Origin: Rhizosphaericola mali | GTDB lineage: Bacteria > Bacteroidota > Bacteroidia > Chitinophagales > Chitinophagaceae | Direction of reading: 5' to 3' | Assembly: GCF_004337365.2 (NCBI RefSeq) | Contig: NZ_CP044016.1 | Span: forward strand, 4,259,507 to 4,323,506 | Length of the DNA stretch: 64,000 bases | In this document: positions 17,592 through 26,770 of the stretch, piece by piece | Layout: every line of letters starts with the position of its first letter | Numbering within the stretch: position 1 is the first letter of the stretch | Made by a program: the position numbers and the translations under genes | The notes under the pieces: model-generated | What the model was told of the DNA's origin: nothing | What the model saw: only the letters and a program-made list of their open reading frames with translations | Databases searched by the model: none

Positions 17592-17655
17592 GCGCCAGCA
17601 TTAGCGAAGCGCTGCTGGTGTTTTTTTTCACACTAGCATCGCTCGTTCCTCACTA
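17592..17655 (+). repeat. Structured intergenic repeat, copy B
   Basis: Same orientation as copy A (15369-15432), with the first 20 bases identical and 8 mismatches in 64 overall. The GTGT/ACAC hairpin is kept but its loop is a T-run. Outer ends are more degenerate than in copy A (GCGCCAGCATTAG on the left, reverse complement GCGCAAACATTAG on the right). Located between the converging PKD lipoprotein and TlpA-like genes. Confidence 0.85.
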
Positions 17656-17690
17656 AACTAATGTTTGCGCGCGATGAGAGAAAGTATGCT

Positions 17691-18854
17691 CTATTGCAAA
17701 TTATTGTCGAGGATTTTTTCTACTACGCCAATATCTGAGTTGCCGGCATATCGTACAATTCCATGAGTATCAATAAGAACAAGTTGAGGAAAACCATCAA
17801 CTCCATAGGCTTTTGTTACGATTCCCGTGACATCATATAATGTTCTATAATCGGGATTATGTTTTTTATAAAAAACATCTATGTCCTTTTTTGAATCGTA
17901 CCTATTTATCCCTATTAAATTCAATTTATTTTGATATTTTTTCATTAATTCATTCAGTTTTGGTACGGAAGCAATGCATGGACCGCAGTTCTTCATCCAA
18001 AAATCCAATAATATAACTTTACCTTTCAAATTTTTAAGTTGCAATGAGTCAGAACTATCATAAAATGGTAAGCTCCAATCCGGAGCGGAAACATTTGGCT
18101 TAATTAGCTCTAGTTTTTTCTTGGATATAATTTTAAAATCATTTGCATATGTCGAAAAATACCAAGATAATTCACCAGGAGCTGCAACGTTATTTTTAAT
18201 ATTCGAAAACGTTGTTGTCATAAAATCCTTTGGCTCTGCATCATTTTTTTGAATTACAGCAATTGGCAGATATGTGGTTTTGTCTATAATGATATGATAT
18301 AGAAAATCCCTTTTCAATGTGGTAGGTGTTGTTTCGTTTCCAAATCCGTTGAGTGTTTTATTGTGTAGAGTACAAGTAACTTCAAGATAGGATTTACCAG
18401 ATATTAGCGTATCTGTTATCCTTTTTTCAACACTGCTATCAGCAATAAATAAAGAAAGTCCGTTTCTAAGGGTGAAAAGAGAATTTACAAAAAAAGAAAG
18501 ATTTACAAATGAATTATAGTTGGGTTTGAAGGCAATCTCCATCGTCCTATCTTTTTTATCCATTAAAAAGGACTCATTTCCGTTATAAATTGTTTTATAG
18601 GCAGCCGTCTCTAATTGAAAAGTAGGGTTTAGTTGACTAAAATCAATGTAGGACGTACCTGAAAATTTATTGTGATAATCTTCCGAAGCATAATTAGTCT
18701 CACGAGAGTAATTATAACTTACTTTTCCTAAATGCTTAAGATTTTGAGACACTAATTGTAAAATACTATGGATTGATTCTGAATTTTGCCCGTAGGCATT
18801 ATTAGAAAGTATTTCAATAAGCATTAAGACAATTGGAAGAATGATCCTTTTCAT
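17691..18854 (-). CDS. TlpA-like thioredoxin-fold protein with N-terminal extension
   Basis: 387 residues with a signal peptide ending near SNNAYGQ, so periplasmic or outer-membrane facing. Residues about 30-240 are a beta-rich domain of the kind found before TlpA domains in Bacteroidetes. The C-terminal domain starts at APDWSLPFYDS and carries the redox site FWMKNCGPC (Cys-Gly-Pro-Cys, about residue 288) and the cis-Pro loop VDGFPQLVLID. Such proteins reduce disulfides in exported proteins or act in cytochrome maturation or stress defence. Thiol redox activity is well supported; partner proteins are not indicated by the neighbourhood. Confidence 0.85.
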   Translation of the reverse strand: MKRIILPIVLMLIEILSNNAYGQNSESIHSILQLVSQNLKHLGKVSYNYSRETNYASEDYHNKFSGTSYIDFSQLNPTFQLETAAYKTIYNGNESFLMDKKDRTMEIAFKPNYNSFVNLSFFVNSLFTLRNGLSLFIADSSVEKRITDTLISGKSYLEVTCTLHNKTLNGFGNETTPTTLKRDFLYHIIIDKTTYLPIAVIQKNDAEPKDFMTTTFSNIKNNVAAPGELSWYFSTYANDFKIISKKKLELIKPNVSAPDWSLPFYDSSDSLQLKNLKGKVILLDFWMKNCGPCIASVPKLNELMKKYQNKLNLIGINRYDSKKDIDVFYKKHNPDYRTLYDVTGIVTKAYGVDGFPQLVLIDTHGIVRYAGNSDIGVVEKILDNNLQ

Positions 18855-18946
18855 TTTGAATGAGCGTTTTGTTTAAGACATATTCAGAATAAAAAAGTTG
18901 TAACAGGCACTTGTTCTTTAATTATCAAATCATCCAAATCAAACTA

Positions 18947-20629
18947 TTACGACAAATATTTTCCAACAATTGGTACTCTTCTACCGACGCCATAAGCTTT
19001 AGGTGAAATTCGGATAATGGGGCAAAATTGATTGCGTTTGTATTCATTGGTATTCACCATTTTCAATGTACGATCGACCAATGCTGGATCGTAGCCCAAT
19101 GCTTTAATGTCGTTCGGTCCGTTACGTTTTTCAATATATTGGAATAAGATTTGATCCAAAACTTCGTAATCAGGTAAGCTGTCGCTATCTTTTTGATTGG
19201 GTCTTAACTCTGCGCTGGGAGCTTTTGTAATAATATTTTCTGGAATGATTTCTTCATTTCGATTGATGTATCTCGCCAAAGCATATACTTGCAATTTGTA
19301 ACAATCTCCTAATACGCCAAGACCGCCAGCCATGTCGCCATACAAAGTGCCATAACCGGTACTTAGCTCACTTTTATTACTGGTATTCAATAAGATATAT
19401 CCCAATTTGTTGGCAATTGCCATCAATAAATTGCCTCTTGTTCGGCTTTGAATATTCTCTTCTGCTACCGAGAAAGGACGATCTTCAAATATGGGTTGGA
19501 GTTCAGATAAAAAGGATTCGTAGATTTTATCAATATGAATAATATCGTAAGGGTTGTTCAGATTTTCACTCAAACGAACTGCATCGTCTACTGAATGGCT
19601 TGTAGAATAAGGTGATGGCATCAATACCGCACGTACATTTTCCGGACCCAAAGCCTCACATGCTAATGCAATAGTCACCGCGCTATCAATACCCCCAGAC
19701 GAACCAATAATGGCTTGCTTGAATTTCATTTTTTGGAAATAATCTCTAATTCCCAAAACTAAAGCGTCATAAATTGCTGCAATATTTAATGTCGGCTCCA
19801 ATTTTTCCAATACATTTTCCTTGTCGGCAACTTGAATCGCAGGTATTTGAATATTACCTTCTACGGAATTATTGTCTTTCAAAATAGCTCCATCCAAAAC
19901 TTCTACAAAAGATGGGAATTCTTTAATTACATTTCCCGCTTTATCAAAAATCAAAGATGCACCATCGAAGATAACTTCCGTTTGGCTACCGACCGTATTG
20001 CAATAAAACATCGGAATGCCATATTTTTTCACATTTGCTTTTACAATGGCTTTACGATTGGTGGCATGATTATAATCGAATGGCGAAGCACTTAGATTAA
20101 TCATCACATCCGGATTTTGCTTGGTCAACACATCCATCGGACATTCCGTATACAAAGGATTATCTCCCAGATTCCAAATATCTTCACAAATTGTAATTGC
20201 CAATTTTTTACCTTTAAATTCTACAACTTTCCATTCGTGTGCAGGTTCAAAATAACGATCTTCATCGAAAATATCGTAGGTGGGCAAAAGGGTTTTATGT
20301 ATTTCCGCTTTGATTTCCCCTTCGTAAAGGAAAAATGCCGCATTAAAAAGGTTTTTTCCCTGAATTTCTGGATTGCGCGCTGGTCCGCCTACCAAAACCG
20401 CAATATCGGTGGCTGCTTGTTTGATTTGCTCGATACATGCATAACTTCTATCAACAAAATCTTTGAATTCCAAAAAATCCCTAGGCGGATAACCGCAGAT
20501 GGACAATTCGCCGAATACAATTAAATCGGCATGTTGTGCTTTTGCCTCTGCGATGGCTTGTAAGATTTTTTCGGTATTAGATTCAAAATTTCCAATATGA
20601 TAATTTTGTTGCGCGAGTAGGATGTTCAT
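18947..20629 (-). CDS. nadE: Glutamine-dependent NAD+ synthetase
   Basis: 560 residues. The N-terminal nitrilase-type glutaminase domain shows the catalytic triad Glu41 (FGELSICGYP), Lys112 (HKTLLP) and Cys148 (ITICEDIW). The C-terminal NAD synthetase domain has the ATP pyrophosphatase P-loop SSGGIDSAVT (about 307) followed by LSTGYGTLYGDMAGGLGVLG. The enzyme amidates nicotinic acid adenine dinucleotide to NAD+ using ammonia channelled from glutamine and is cytoplasmic. Length and all key residues are normal. It is divergent from gldB, with 66 nt between the two starts. Confidence 0.97.
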   Translation of the reverse strand: MNILLAQQNYHIGNFESNTEKILQAIAEAKAQHADLIVFGELSICGYPPRDFLEFKDFVDRSYACIEQIKQAATDIAVLVGGPARNPEIQGKNLFNAAFFLYEGEIKAEIHKTLLPTYDIFDEDRYFEPAHEWKVVEFKGKKLAITICEDIWNLGDNPLYTECPMDVLTKQNPDVMINLSASPFDYNHATNRKAIVKANVKKYGIPMFYCNTVGSQTEVIFDGASLIFDKAGNVIKEFPSFVEVLDGAILKDNNSVEGNIQIPAIQVADKENVLEKLEPTLNIAAIYDALVLGIRDYFQKMKFKQAIIGSSGGIDSAVTIALACEALGPENVRAVLMPSPYSTSHSVDDAVRLSENLNNPYDIIHIDKIYESFLSELQPIFEDRPFSVAEENIQSRTRGNLLMAIANKLGYILLNTSNKSELSTGYGTLYGDMAGGLGVLGDCYKLQVYALARYINRNEEIIPENIITKAPSAELRPNQKDSDSLPDYEVLDQILFQYIEKRNGPNDIKALGYDPALVDRTLKMVNTNEYKRNQFCPIIRISPKAYGVGRRVPIVGKYLS

Positions 20630-20695
20630 AAATGCGTATTATTTTTCTTAAAACAGATGGTGTGTTTTTTTCGTACGAACAACTAATTTTACCGC

Positions 20696-21709
20696 ATGAA
20701 AAAAATCTTATTTTTTATCTGTCCGCTTATTTTACTTTTTGGATGTAAAGATAAAAAAAGAAATGTGCCCGATGTCTCAAATGTAAAAGCTTCGTTGAAA
20801 GTTGTCCGTTTTGAACAAGATTTATTTGCACCGGCAAATGAAAATATCGATCAAAAATTAGGACAATTGGATGCCAAATATGGCAATTTTACGAAAGATT
20901 TTTTGTACAATATTGTTGGGATTCCTCCATTTCCAGATAGCGTGAGAATGCATTTGCCCACATTTATACATGATTATCAATCCATTAATGATTCCGTGCA
21001 GGTTCATTTCAAAGATTTGAATAAAACTCTGGAACCTTTACAATTAGCTATGAAATTGATTCATGTGTATTTTCCATTTTACAAAGCGCCTGATAAATTG
21101 ATCACATTTGTTGGCCCCTTCGATGGTTATGGCAATGTGTTAACAAGCTCCGGAATGGCAGTCGGATTGCAGATGTATTTGGGTAAAGATTTCCCTGCTT
21201 ACAATACGGAATATATACAGACGATTTATCCAGCCTATATTACGAGACGATTTGAACCCGAATATTTGCCAGTGAATTGTGTCAAAAATCTTATTGAAGA
21301 CATGTATCCCAATAAATCTCAAAGTTTGCCTTTGGTACAGCAAATGATTGAAGCGGGTAAGAGGATGTATGTATTGGATCAATTGCTACCTTATGTCGCA
21401 GACACGGTAAAAATTGGTTACACAAATGATCAATTGGAAGGTAGTTACAAAAGAGAAGAAGCGATTTGGAATTATTTTACTGTAAATAATTTATTGTATT
21501 CCATTGAGTTAGATGAAACTCGGGAGTATGTTAATGATGGACCCAAAACAAACGCATTAGGAGAGGACTCGCCTGGTAATATTGGTACATTCATTGGCTG
21601 GCAGATTGTCAAGAAATGGATGGAAAAAAATGAAAAAACTACCTTAATTCACTTAATGGATACCCCTGCAGATCAAATATTTAAAGAGGCAAAATACAAA
21701 CCACATTAG
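20696..21709 (+). CDS. gldB: Gliding motility lipoprotein GldB
   Basis: 337 residues. MKKILFFICPLILLFGC gives a lipobox with Cys17. The body matches GldB: VVRFEQDLFA near the start, KYGNFTKDFLYNIVGIP, TFVGPFDGYGNVLT, and the C-terminal SPGNIGTFIGWQIVKKWM. GldB is widespread in Bacteroidetes and in Flavobacterium is needed for gliding and type IX secretion-linked functions; many non-gliding members also keep it. Its zincin-like DUF2268-type fold is reported for the family but no clear HExxH motif is visible here. It has no obvious operon partner. Confidence 0.85.
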   Translation: MKKILFFICPLILLFGCKDKKRNVPDVSNVKASLKVVRFEQDLFAPANENIDQKLGQLDAKYGNFTKDFLYNIVGIPPFPDSVRMHLPTFIHDYQSINDSVQVHFKDLNKTLEPLQLAMKLIHVYFPFYKAPDKLITFVGPFDGYGNVLTSSGMAVGLQMYLGKDFPAYNTEYIQTIYPAYITRRFEPEYLPVNCVKNLIEDMYPNKSQSLPLVQQMIEAGKRMYVLDQLLPYVADTVKIGYTNDQLEGSYKREEAIWNYFTVNNLLYSIELDETREYVNDGPKTNALGEDSPGNIGTFIGWQIVKKWMEKNEKTTLIHLMDTPADQIFKEAKYKPH

Positions 21710-21861
21710 TGGAGTGAGCCGTGAGGAAGATATCTTTATAGCTATCATTTAAGGAATACATTATTGAGAATTTAATTTTATCTATTTGATTGAATATGAA
21801 TGAAAAAACAAATTTGCACGTAAATTGTTACTATTGAAAAGTTGATAAAATAACCTACAAA

Positions 21862-22923
21862 ATGAAAAAAGTAAACATTGAAGAACTTTTGGGAAAAGAA
21901 GCCGAAAGTTTGCTCCAACACAAATGTACCACGATACCCTCCTCTTCTTTGCACTTGCCATCGCCCACTCATGTGGAAGATATTTTTGGGATTTCCGATA
22001 GGAATGTACAGACTTTGCGTAATATAGAAGCTTTGTACAGCAGTCGAGGTAGACTAGCCAATACAGGTTATGTATCTATTTTACCTGTGGATCAAGGGAT
22101 TGAGCATAGCGCAGCCGCTTCATTTGCACCAAATCCTATATATTTTGATAGTGAAAATATTGTCAAGTTAGCCATTGAAGGTGGATGTAATGCTGTAGCT
22201 TCCACCTTCGGCGTATTGGGTTCTGTCGCTCGAAAATATGCACATAAAATACCCTTTATCGTAAAGATTAATCACAATGAATTATTGACTTATCCAACCA
22301 AATATGATCAGATTATGTTTGGTACGATTAAAGAAGCTTGGAATATGGGGGCGGCCGCAATTGGTGCAACGATTTATTTTGGTTCGGATAATAGCGATAG
22401 GCAGATTGTGGAAGTTTCACAGGCATTTGAATACGCGCATGAACTAGGTATGGCGACGGTGTTGTGGTGCTATTTGCGTAATAATGATTTTACAAAAGAC
22501 AAAATAAATTACGAAACTTCGGCGGATCTTACTGGACAGGCTAACCACATCGGTGTGACGATCAAAGCGGATATTATTAAGCAAAAGCAACCTACCAATA
22601 ACGGAGGGTTCACTGCTATTGGTTTTGGAAAAACAAATCCATTGGTATATTCCAAATTAACAACAGAAAATCCAATCGATCTTACCAGGTATCAATTAGC
22701 CAATTGTTATATGGGAAGATTAGGATTGATCAATTCGGGTGGAGAATCTAAAGGGGATAGCGATCTTGCAGAGGCGGTACGAACTGCTGTAATTAATAAG
22801 AGGGCAGGAGGTACTGGCTTAATTAGTGGTAGAAAAGCATTCCAAAAATCTATGAAAGATGGGGTTGCTCTATTGAACGCCATTCAAGATGTGTATTTGG
22901 ATGCGAATATTACGATTGCATAA
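21862..22923 (+). CDS. fbaB: Class I fructose-bisphosphate aldolase (FbaB/DhnA type)
   Basis: 353 residues. [20 protein letters not shown] near residue 70 is the conserved DQGIEH block of DhnA-type class I aldolases, followed by [35 protein letters not shown] and [16 protein letters not shown]. The candidate Schiff-base lysine lies in [12 protein letters not shown]. The C-terminal [15 protein letters not shown] contains the phosphate-binding residues. The enzyme splits fructose 1,6-bisphosphate into triose phosphates in glycolysis or the reverse in gluconeogenesis. Followed 16 nt later by a strong terminator. Confidence 0.95.
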   Translation: MKKVNIEELLGKEAESLLQHKCTTIPSSSLHLPSPTHVEDIFGISDRNVQTLRNIEALYSSRGRLANTGYVSILPVDQGIEHSAAASFAPNPIYFDSENIVKLAIEGGCNAVASTFGVLGSVARKYAHKIPFIVKINHNELLTYPTKYDQIMFGTIKEAWNMGAAAIGATIYFGSDNSDRQIVEVSQAFEYAHELGMATVLWCYLRNNDFTKDKINYETSADLTGQANHIGVTIKADIIKQKQPTNNGGFTAIGFGKTNPLVYSKLTTENPIDLTRYQLANCYMGRLGLINSGGESKGDSDLAEAVRTAVINKRAGGTGLISGRKAFQKSMKDGVALLNAIQDVYLDANITIA

Positions 22924-22938
22924 TACATTAAGAACTTA

Positions 22939-22981
22939 TCCAAAAGCCCTTCAAATTTTCTGAATTTGAAGGGCTTTTGGA
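22939..22981 (+). terminator. Strong terminator hairpin after fbaB
   Basis: A perfect 19-bp stem (22939-22957 with 22963-22981; core CCAAAAGCCCTTCAAATT) closes a 5-nt loop, starting 16 nt after the fbaB stop. The T-run is inside the stem's descending arm rather than after it, so it could act in both directions. Confidence 0.75.
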
Positions 22982-23009
22982 TGTCTAAGGTTGAGGCAAA
23001 TCTTTTTAA

Positions 23010-23102
23010 TTAATTTCCATTTTGATTTTCTTTATTTCCATAATAAATGGCAATGATAAGACATAACAAAACTGGAATTAAATCTACAATATGATGAAGC
23101 AT
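23010..23102 (-). CDS. Possible small single-span membrane protein
   Basis: A 30-codon frame with ATG at 23102 and TAA at 23010. The product has an aspartate/proline-containing hydrophobic helix (HHIVDLIPVLLCLIIAIYYG) and an Asn/Lys-rich tail, the usual look of a small inner-membrane peptide. It lies in the 293-nt gap between fbaB and the GH2 gene, on the same strand as GH2 and about 110 nt after its stop. No ribosome binding site is visible, as normal here. It could be chance; the amphipathic start, clean hydrophobic helix and polar tail are the only support. Confidence 0.35.
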   Translation of the reverse strand: MLHHIVDLIPVLLCLIIAIYYGNKENQNGN

Positions 23103-23216
23103 GGTATATTTATTTGTTTAAAGCAAATGTCTAAAATACCTATAACTTCTTAAAAAGACTTCTATAATCGGCATATAATGAAGGGGATTTGGTCAATTAT
23201 TCATGTTTTTTAGCTT

Positions 23217-25961
23217 TTAATTCAATTCTAATTTAGTAACGTTTCCATTTACATCTGTTACCTCTAACTCCAATTTTTGAAAGGATTGTTTTTTAAAATG
23301 AACTGCAATATTTTCCGATGAGCCAGATAATAAAGAAATGTAATTGTCGCTCCATTTAGCAGAATGAATTTCTTCGCCATCTGCAATTAATTGAAGATTA
23401 AGGAAAAATGCCAAGTTCGACCCAGCATTTTTTACAGTAAAATCAAATGAATTTACATCTGACTTGTTTTGGGTTATTGTAATATTTGGTGCCGGCAACT
23501 TTTCAATATCTCCGTAATTATTCTGCTCATTTAACCAATATACATTTTTAGAAATGCTATTTCCATGAGCGTCATTTAATTGCAAAAAAACGTATTGCAA
23601 ATTATTTTTACCTACCATCCATTTAGATAAATTACCCAAAATCTTTACAGCAGAAGAATCCGAATTAAACTTGGAAAAGGATTGCTTTTTAATTTCTTTT
23701 CCCAATGCATCAATTAAACTCACATTCGCAGTAAATGATTGATTTTCATAAGATTTATTAATAATTTCAATATCCGAATTTTTTGGATTTAACTGGATGT
23801 GAATAGGTGCACAAGCATTTTGCATCGCATAAAAACCCGCATTTGGTTGCAAATACCAATCATAAATTTGCCAAATTACGCTTGGGAAAGCGGCATTTAA
23901 TTTCCACAACATGACACCGCCGTTTTCATTCAATTTGTGTTGTGCTGCTTCAAATATACCTTGATAACCCACCCAATTCATCAGTTGCATTTTAGTAGAA
24001 AAATCATTCAGAGAACTAGGCTGGCCATAATATTGAACCATTTTATTATAATAGTCATCATATTTTCCCGCCCCTGTTGCGGCGTCATGATAACCCCAAG
24101 TATGGTTGAGTGGATAAGGTAAGGTAGTATCCCAAGTAAGATTAGGAATTATTTTGGGCAAAGTACTCATCGGCGGTTGAGATGGAATTCCCGTCTCATC
24201 TTTAAATACCCAATCTCTCGCAGTGTCCGCCAACCAGAAATAATCACTTGGCTTTTTCCATGCGTAAGGTCCACCACTATATACACCAGAAGGCTGATTA
24301 TCTGGGTATGAGCCTTGCCAACCTTTGGGTAAATGTGCAAAACCGGACGAACTAGGGATAAAAGGTCTAGTACCATCCAACGTAATTACATTATTACGCA
24401 TCACATCATATAATTCTTTGCGCGCGTGACCTTCATTTCCTCCTGTCCAAACCAATAAGGATGGATGATTACGAATGCGATAAATCGTGCTAATGACATT
24501 TTGGGTAAATACATTGCCTTGCAAAGGCCAGTCGGATGAACCTTTAAATTCTCCTTGTGTATCGCCAGTTATCCAAAAATCACTCCATACAAGCAAACCA
24601 AGACGATCTGCAATATTCCAAAAATTGTCAGGAGGAGTAATGCCGCCGCCCCAAATACGAACTAAATTAACATTGGCAGTTTTACATAATTGTAATTCTT
24701 CTTCATAACGCATAGAATCTCGGTTGACCAGTAAATCAGGCACCCAAGCACCACCAACTAAGTACACTCTTTTGCCATTTACATAAAAATCCCTGCGGGT
24801 AACTCCTCTTTCGAGTTTAGCTGTAGATGATACGGTACGAATGCCAAATTGAATATGATTGGTATCCGAAATTGCATTGTCATAGGTGACTTTAGCAGTG
24901 ATATTATATAGATTAGGATTACCGTAACCAACTGGCCACCAGAGTTTTGGATGGGAGATATGTAATTGAGCAAATTTTTCGGGTGAGAAATTTAGCTCTT
25001 GTGTTTGATTTTTATCTAAATGAAAATTTCGGGTTAGATGAATGGTGTTACCAGCGAATTTTTCTGGTGAAATGATAATTTCTAATATCCCATTTACCTC
25101 TTTTTCCGAGTGATTTGCAAGGGTGTAAGCTGCATTTACCAATGCTTTAGTCGTATCATTGTTCTCAAATTTTGTAGTTATATGTGGTTTTTCTAATGAA
25201 ATTGCCCCTATTGTTTTTACAAATACCGGTTGCCAGATGCCCATATTGCGATCACGTACTGGAGGCATCCAGTCCCAACCAACAGAGGATAACATAGTTA
25301 CATTTTTTCCAATATCTCCGGTTGGTCCGCCATTTAAAAAGAAAGGTCCAAGTGCTTTCAGTTGTTCCGAATCGGGTTCGCCAGGATAATCCAATGGATA
25401 AATTTTAACGGCTAAATAATTCATTTGCCCAGCGTGGGCTGCTTTGGTGATGTTAATTTCATACTCGGCAAACATGCCCACCATTTGCGAACTATCAGCG
25501 ACTTTTTCACCATTTACCCAAACCTCTGCACGATAATTAATTCCTTTAAAATCGAGTAAATAAGTTTTATTCGATGCTTTTTCAAGCGTAAAACTCGTTC
25601 GATACCAATAAGGCTTTTTCCAGGGATTTTCCTCATTTGGTAAATACGAATATTGGGATAAGCTGTACTTGGTATTAAAGGAATCAGATGCGTCTGGAAT
25701 ATACATATTATTCATTCCTATATATGGATTGGGGTAAATATGATTGTCTACTAATCCTTTTAAAACGGTAGATGGTACATTCACGGGAAACCAATAACTA
25801 GAAGATTTGCAATCTCGAGAAGATAAAAGTATGCCATCTTGCTTCACTTGAGAGGATGATTGCATATAAAAGTGCGTCAATTTTTGAATTTGCTGTGCAT
25901 TAGTTTTGGATAAAAAACACAAACAAAGGATTCCTGATAAGAAGTTAGAGACTTTATGCAT
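23217..25961 (-). CDS. Glycoside hydrolase family 2, beta-mannosidase / exo-glucosaminidase-like
   Basis: 914 residues with an N-terminal signal peptide ending near SKTNAQQ. Domain order is GH2 sugar-binding jelly roll (YRTSFTLEKAS ... VWVNGEKVADS), immunoglobulin-like domain, then the TIM barrel with WGGGITPPDNFWNIADRLGL. The acid/base Glu lies in LLVWTGGNEGHARKE and the probable nucleophile Glu in VFKDETGIPSQPP, the arrangement seen in CsxA-type exo-beta-D-glucosaminidases and some beta-mannosidases. C-terminal beta domains follow. It would act in the periplasm on glycan non-reducing ends. There are no SusC/SusD genes nearby, so it is an isolated glycosidase rather than part of a visible utilisation locus. 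Confidence 0.85.
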   Translation of the reverse strand: MHKVSNFLSGILCLCFLSKTNAQQIQKLTHFYMQSSSQVKQDGILLSSRDCKSSSYWFPVNVPSTVLKGLVDNHIYPNPYIGMNNMYIPDASDSFNTKYSLSQYSYLPNEENPWKKPYWYRTSFTLEKASNKTYLLDFKGINYRAEVWVNGEKVADSSQMVGMFAEYEINITKAAHAGQMNYLAVKIYPLDYPGEPDSEQLKALGPFFLNGGPTGDIGKNVTMLSSVGWDWMPPVRDRNMGIWQPVFVKTIGAISLEKPHITTKFENNDTTKALVNAAYTLANHSEKEVNGILEIIISPEKFAGNTIHLTRNFHLDKNQTQELNFSPEKFAQLHISHPKLWWPVGYGNPNLYNITAKVTYDNAISDTNHIQFGIRTVSSTAKLERGVTRRDFYVNGKRVYLVGGAWVPDLLVNRDSMRYEEELQLCKTANVNLVRIWGGGITPPDNFWNIADRLGLLVWSDFWITGDTQGEFKGSSDWPLQGNVFTQNVISTIYRIRNHPSLLVWTGGNEGHARKELYDVMRNNVITLDGTRPFIPSSSGFAHLPKGWQGSYPDNQPSGVYSGGPYAWKKPSDYFWLADTARDWVFKDETGIPSQPPMSTLPKIIPNLTWDTTLPYPLNHTWGYHDAATGAGKYDDYYNKMVQYYGQPSSLNDFSTKMQLMNWVGYQGIFEAAQHKLNENGGVMLWKLNAAFPSVIWQIYDWYLQPNAGFYAMQNACAPIHIQLNPKNSDIEIINKSYENQSFTANVSLIDALGKEIKKQSFSKFNSDSSAVKILGNLSKWMVGKNNLQYVFLQLNDAHGNSISKNVYWLNEQNNYGDIEKLPAPNITITQNKSDVNSFDFTVKNAGSNLAFFLNLQLIADGEEIHSAKWSDNYISLLSGSSENIAVHFKKQSFQKLELEVTDVNGNVTKLELN

Positions 25962-26124
25962 AATGTAGTAGAATAGAAAATATGAGCTCTAAAGTTACAA
26001 ATAAAAATGTGTGCCACAATTTGATTATCTTCGCTAGATAAGTTCTTAGATTGTCAAAATCTGGATAAAAAAGGTGAAATATTAAAATAATCCACAATTT
26101 TTTCAAAAAAAGTGGAAAAATAAT

Positions 26125-26154
26125 TTGCTTATTCGAAAACTAGGTTTACCTTTG
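26125..26154 (+). promoter_or_regulatory. Promoter of the S10-spc ribosomal protein operon
   Basis: TTG (26125-26127), 19 nt of spacer, and TACCTTTG (26147-26154) match both elements of the Bacteroidetes housekeeping promoter (-33 TTG, -7 TAnnTTTG) at the expected distance. The rpsJ ATG is 30 nt downstream. Confidence 0.85.
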
Positions 26155-26184
26155 CGCTCCCAATGACAAAATTGGGTTTACGCT

Positions 26185-26490
26185 ATGTCTCAAAGAATCA
26201 GAATTAAATTACAGTCTTACGATCACAATTTGGTAGATAAATCTGCTGAAAAAATCGTTAAAACAGTTCGTGGTACAGGTGCAGCCGTAACAGGTCCTAT
26301 TCCTTTACCTACTCACAAAAGAATTTTCACTGTATTGCGTTCTCCACACGTAAACAAAAAGAGTCGCGAGCAGTTCCAATTAGCTACACACAAACGCTTG
26401 TTGGACATTTACACTTCTTCTTCTCGTACAGTAGATGCATTGTCTAAATTAGACTTACCATCTGGTGTTGAGGTTGAAATCAAAGCTTAA
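26185..26490 (+). CDS. rpsJ: Small ribosomal subunit protein uS10
   Basis: 101 residues of S10: [20 protein letters not shown], then [20 protein letters not shown] and a C-terminal [12 protein letters not shown]10 sits in the 30S head and also forms part of transcription antitermination complexes with NusB. It is the first gene of the block and is followed by a 280-nt non-coding spacer instead of the usual short gap to rplC. Confidence 0.99.
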   Translation: MSQRIRIKLQSYDHNLVDKSAEKIVKTVRGTGAAVTGPIPLPTHKRIFTVLRSPHVNKKSREQFQLATHKRLLDIYTSSSRTVDALSKLDLPSGVEVEIKA

Positions 26491-26770
26491 CAGCTTTATC
26501 TCTCCGAGATTTTAGTGTAATAAATTCTTTGTATCATCTCTCAATCAATCCGCGCATAACGGATGAAAAAAGAGCTCTGAATTGTAAACCATCCTAATTC
26601 TAAACAAAAATTAGGATACATATTAAACAGGCCCTTCGAGGTTTGTTTACTGCCGGTACTTCCAAGTTGTAGAACAAGAACGGAAAAGGTCGTCAGGAAA
26701 CAGGAGATTGAAACCCCGCAAACGCGCAGGGGTTGTCTCAACAACCTAGAGGGGCGCAAAAGCGCACGTA
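26491..26770 (+). promoter_or_regulatory. Structured rpsJ-rplC spacer, candidate ribosomal-protein RNA leader
   Basis: This 280-nt spacer has no credible gene; a 72-codon antisense frame has no protein-like features. It holds a series of hairpins: ATCTC/GAGAT (26498-26510), ATCCG/CGGAT (26548-26564), ATCCTAATT/AATTAGGAT (26591-26617), AACCCC/GGGGTT (26712-26734), GGTTGT/ACAACC with a CTCA loop (26731-26746) and GCGC/GCGC with an AAAA loop (26754-26765) just before the rplC ATG. The fourth and fifth share bases 26731-26734 and cannot form together. That is the layout of an autoregulated leader, by L3, L4 or another product of the operon (inference). Confidence 0.6.

Noticed and set aside
20117-20524. 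135-codon open frame antisense to nadE
   Set aside because: The plus-strand frame mirrors nadE codons and is rich in Phe, Ile and Cys without any family motif.
26541-26759. 72-codon minus-strand frame in the rpsJ-rplC spacer
   Set aside because: Composition and lack of motifs do not support a protein; the hairpin content explains the sequence better.
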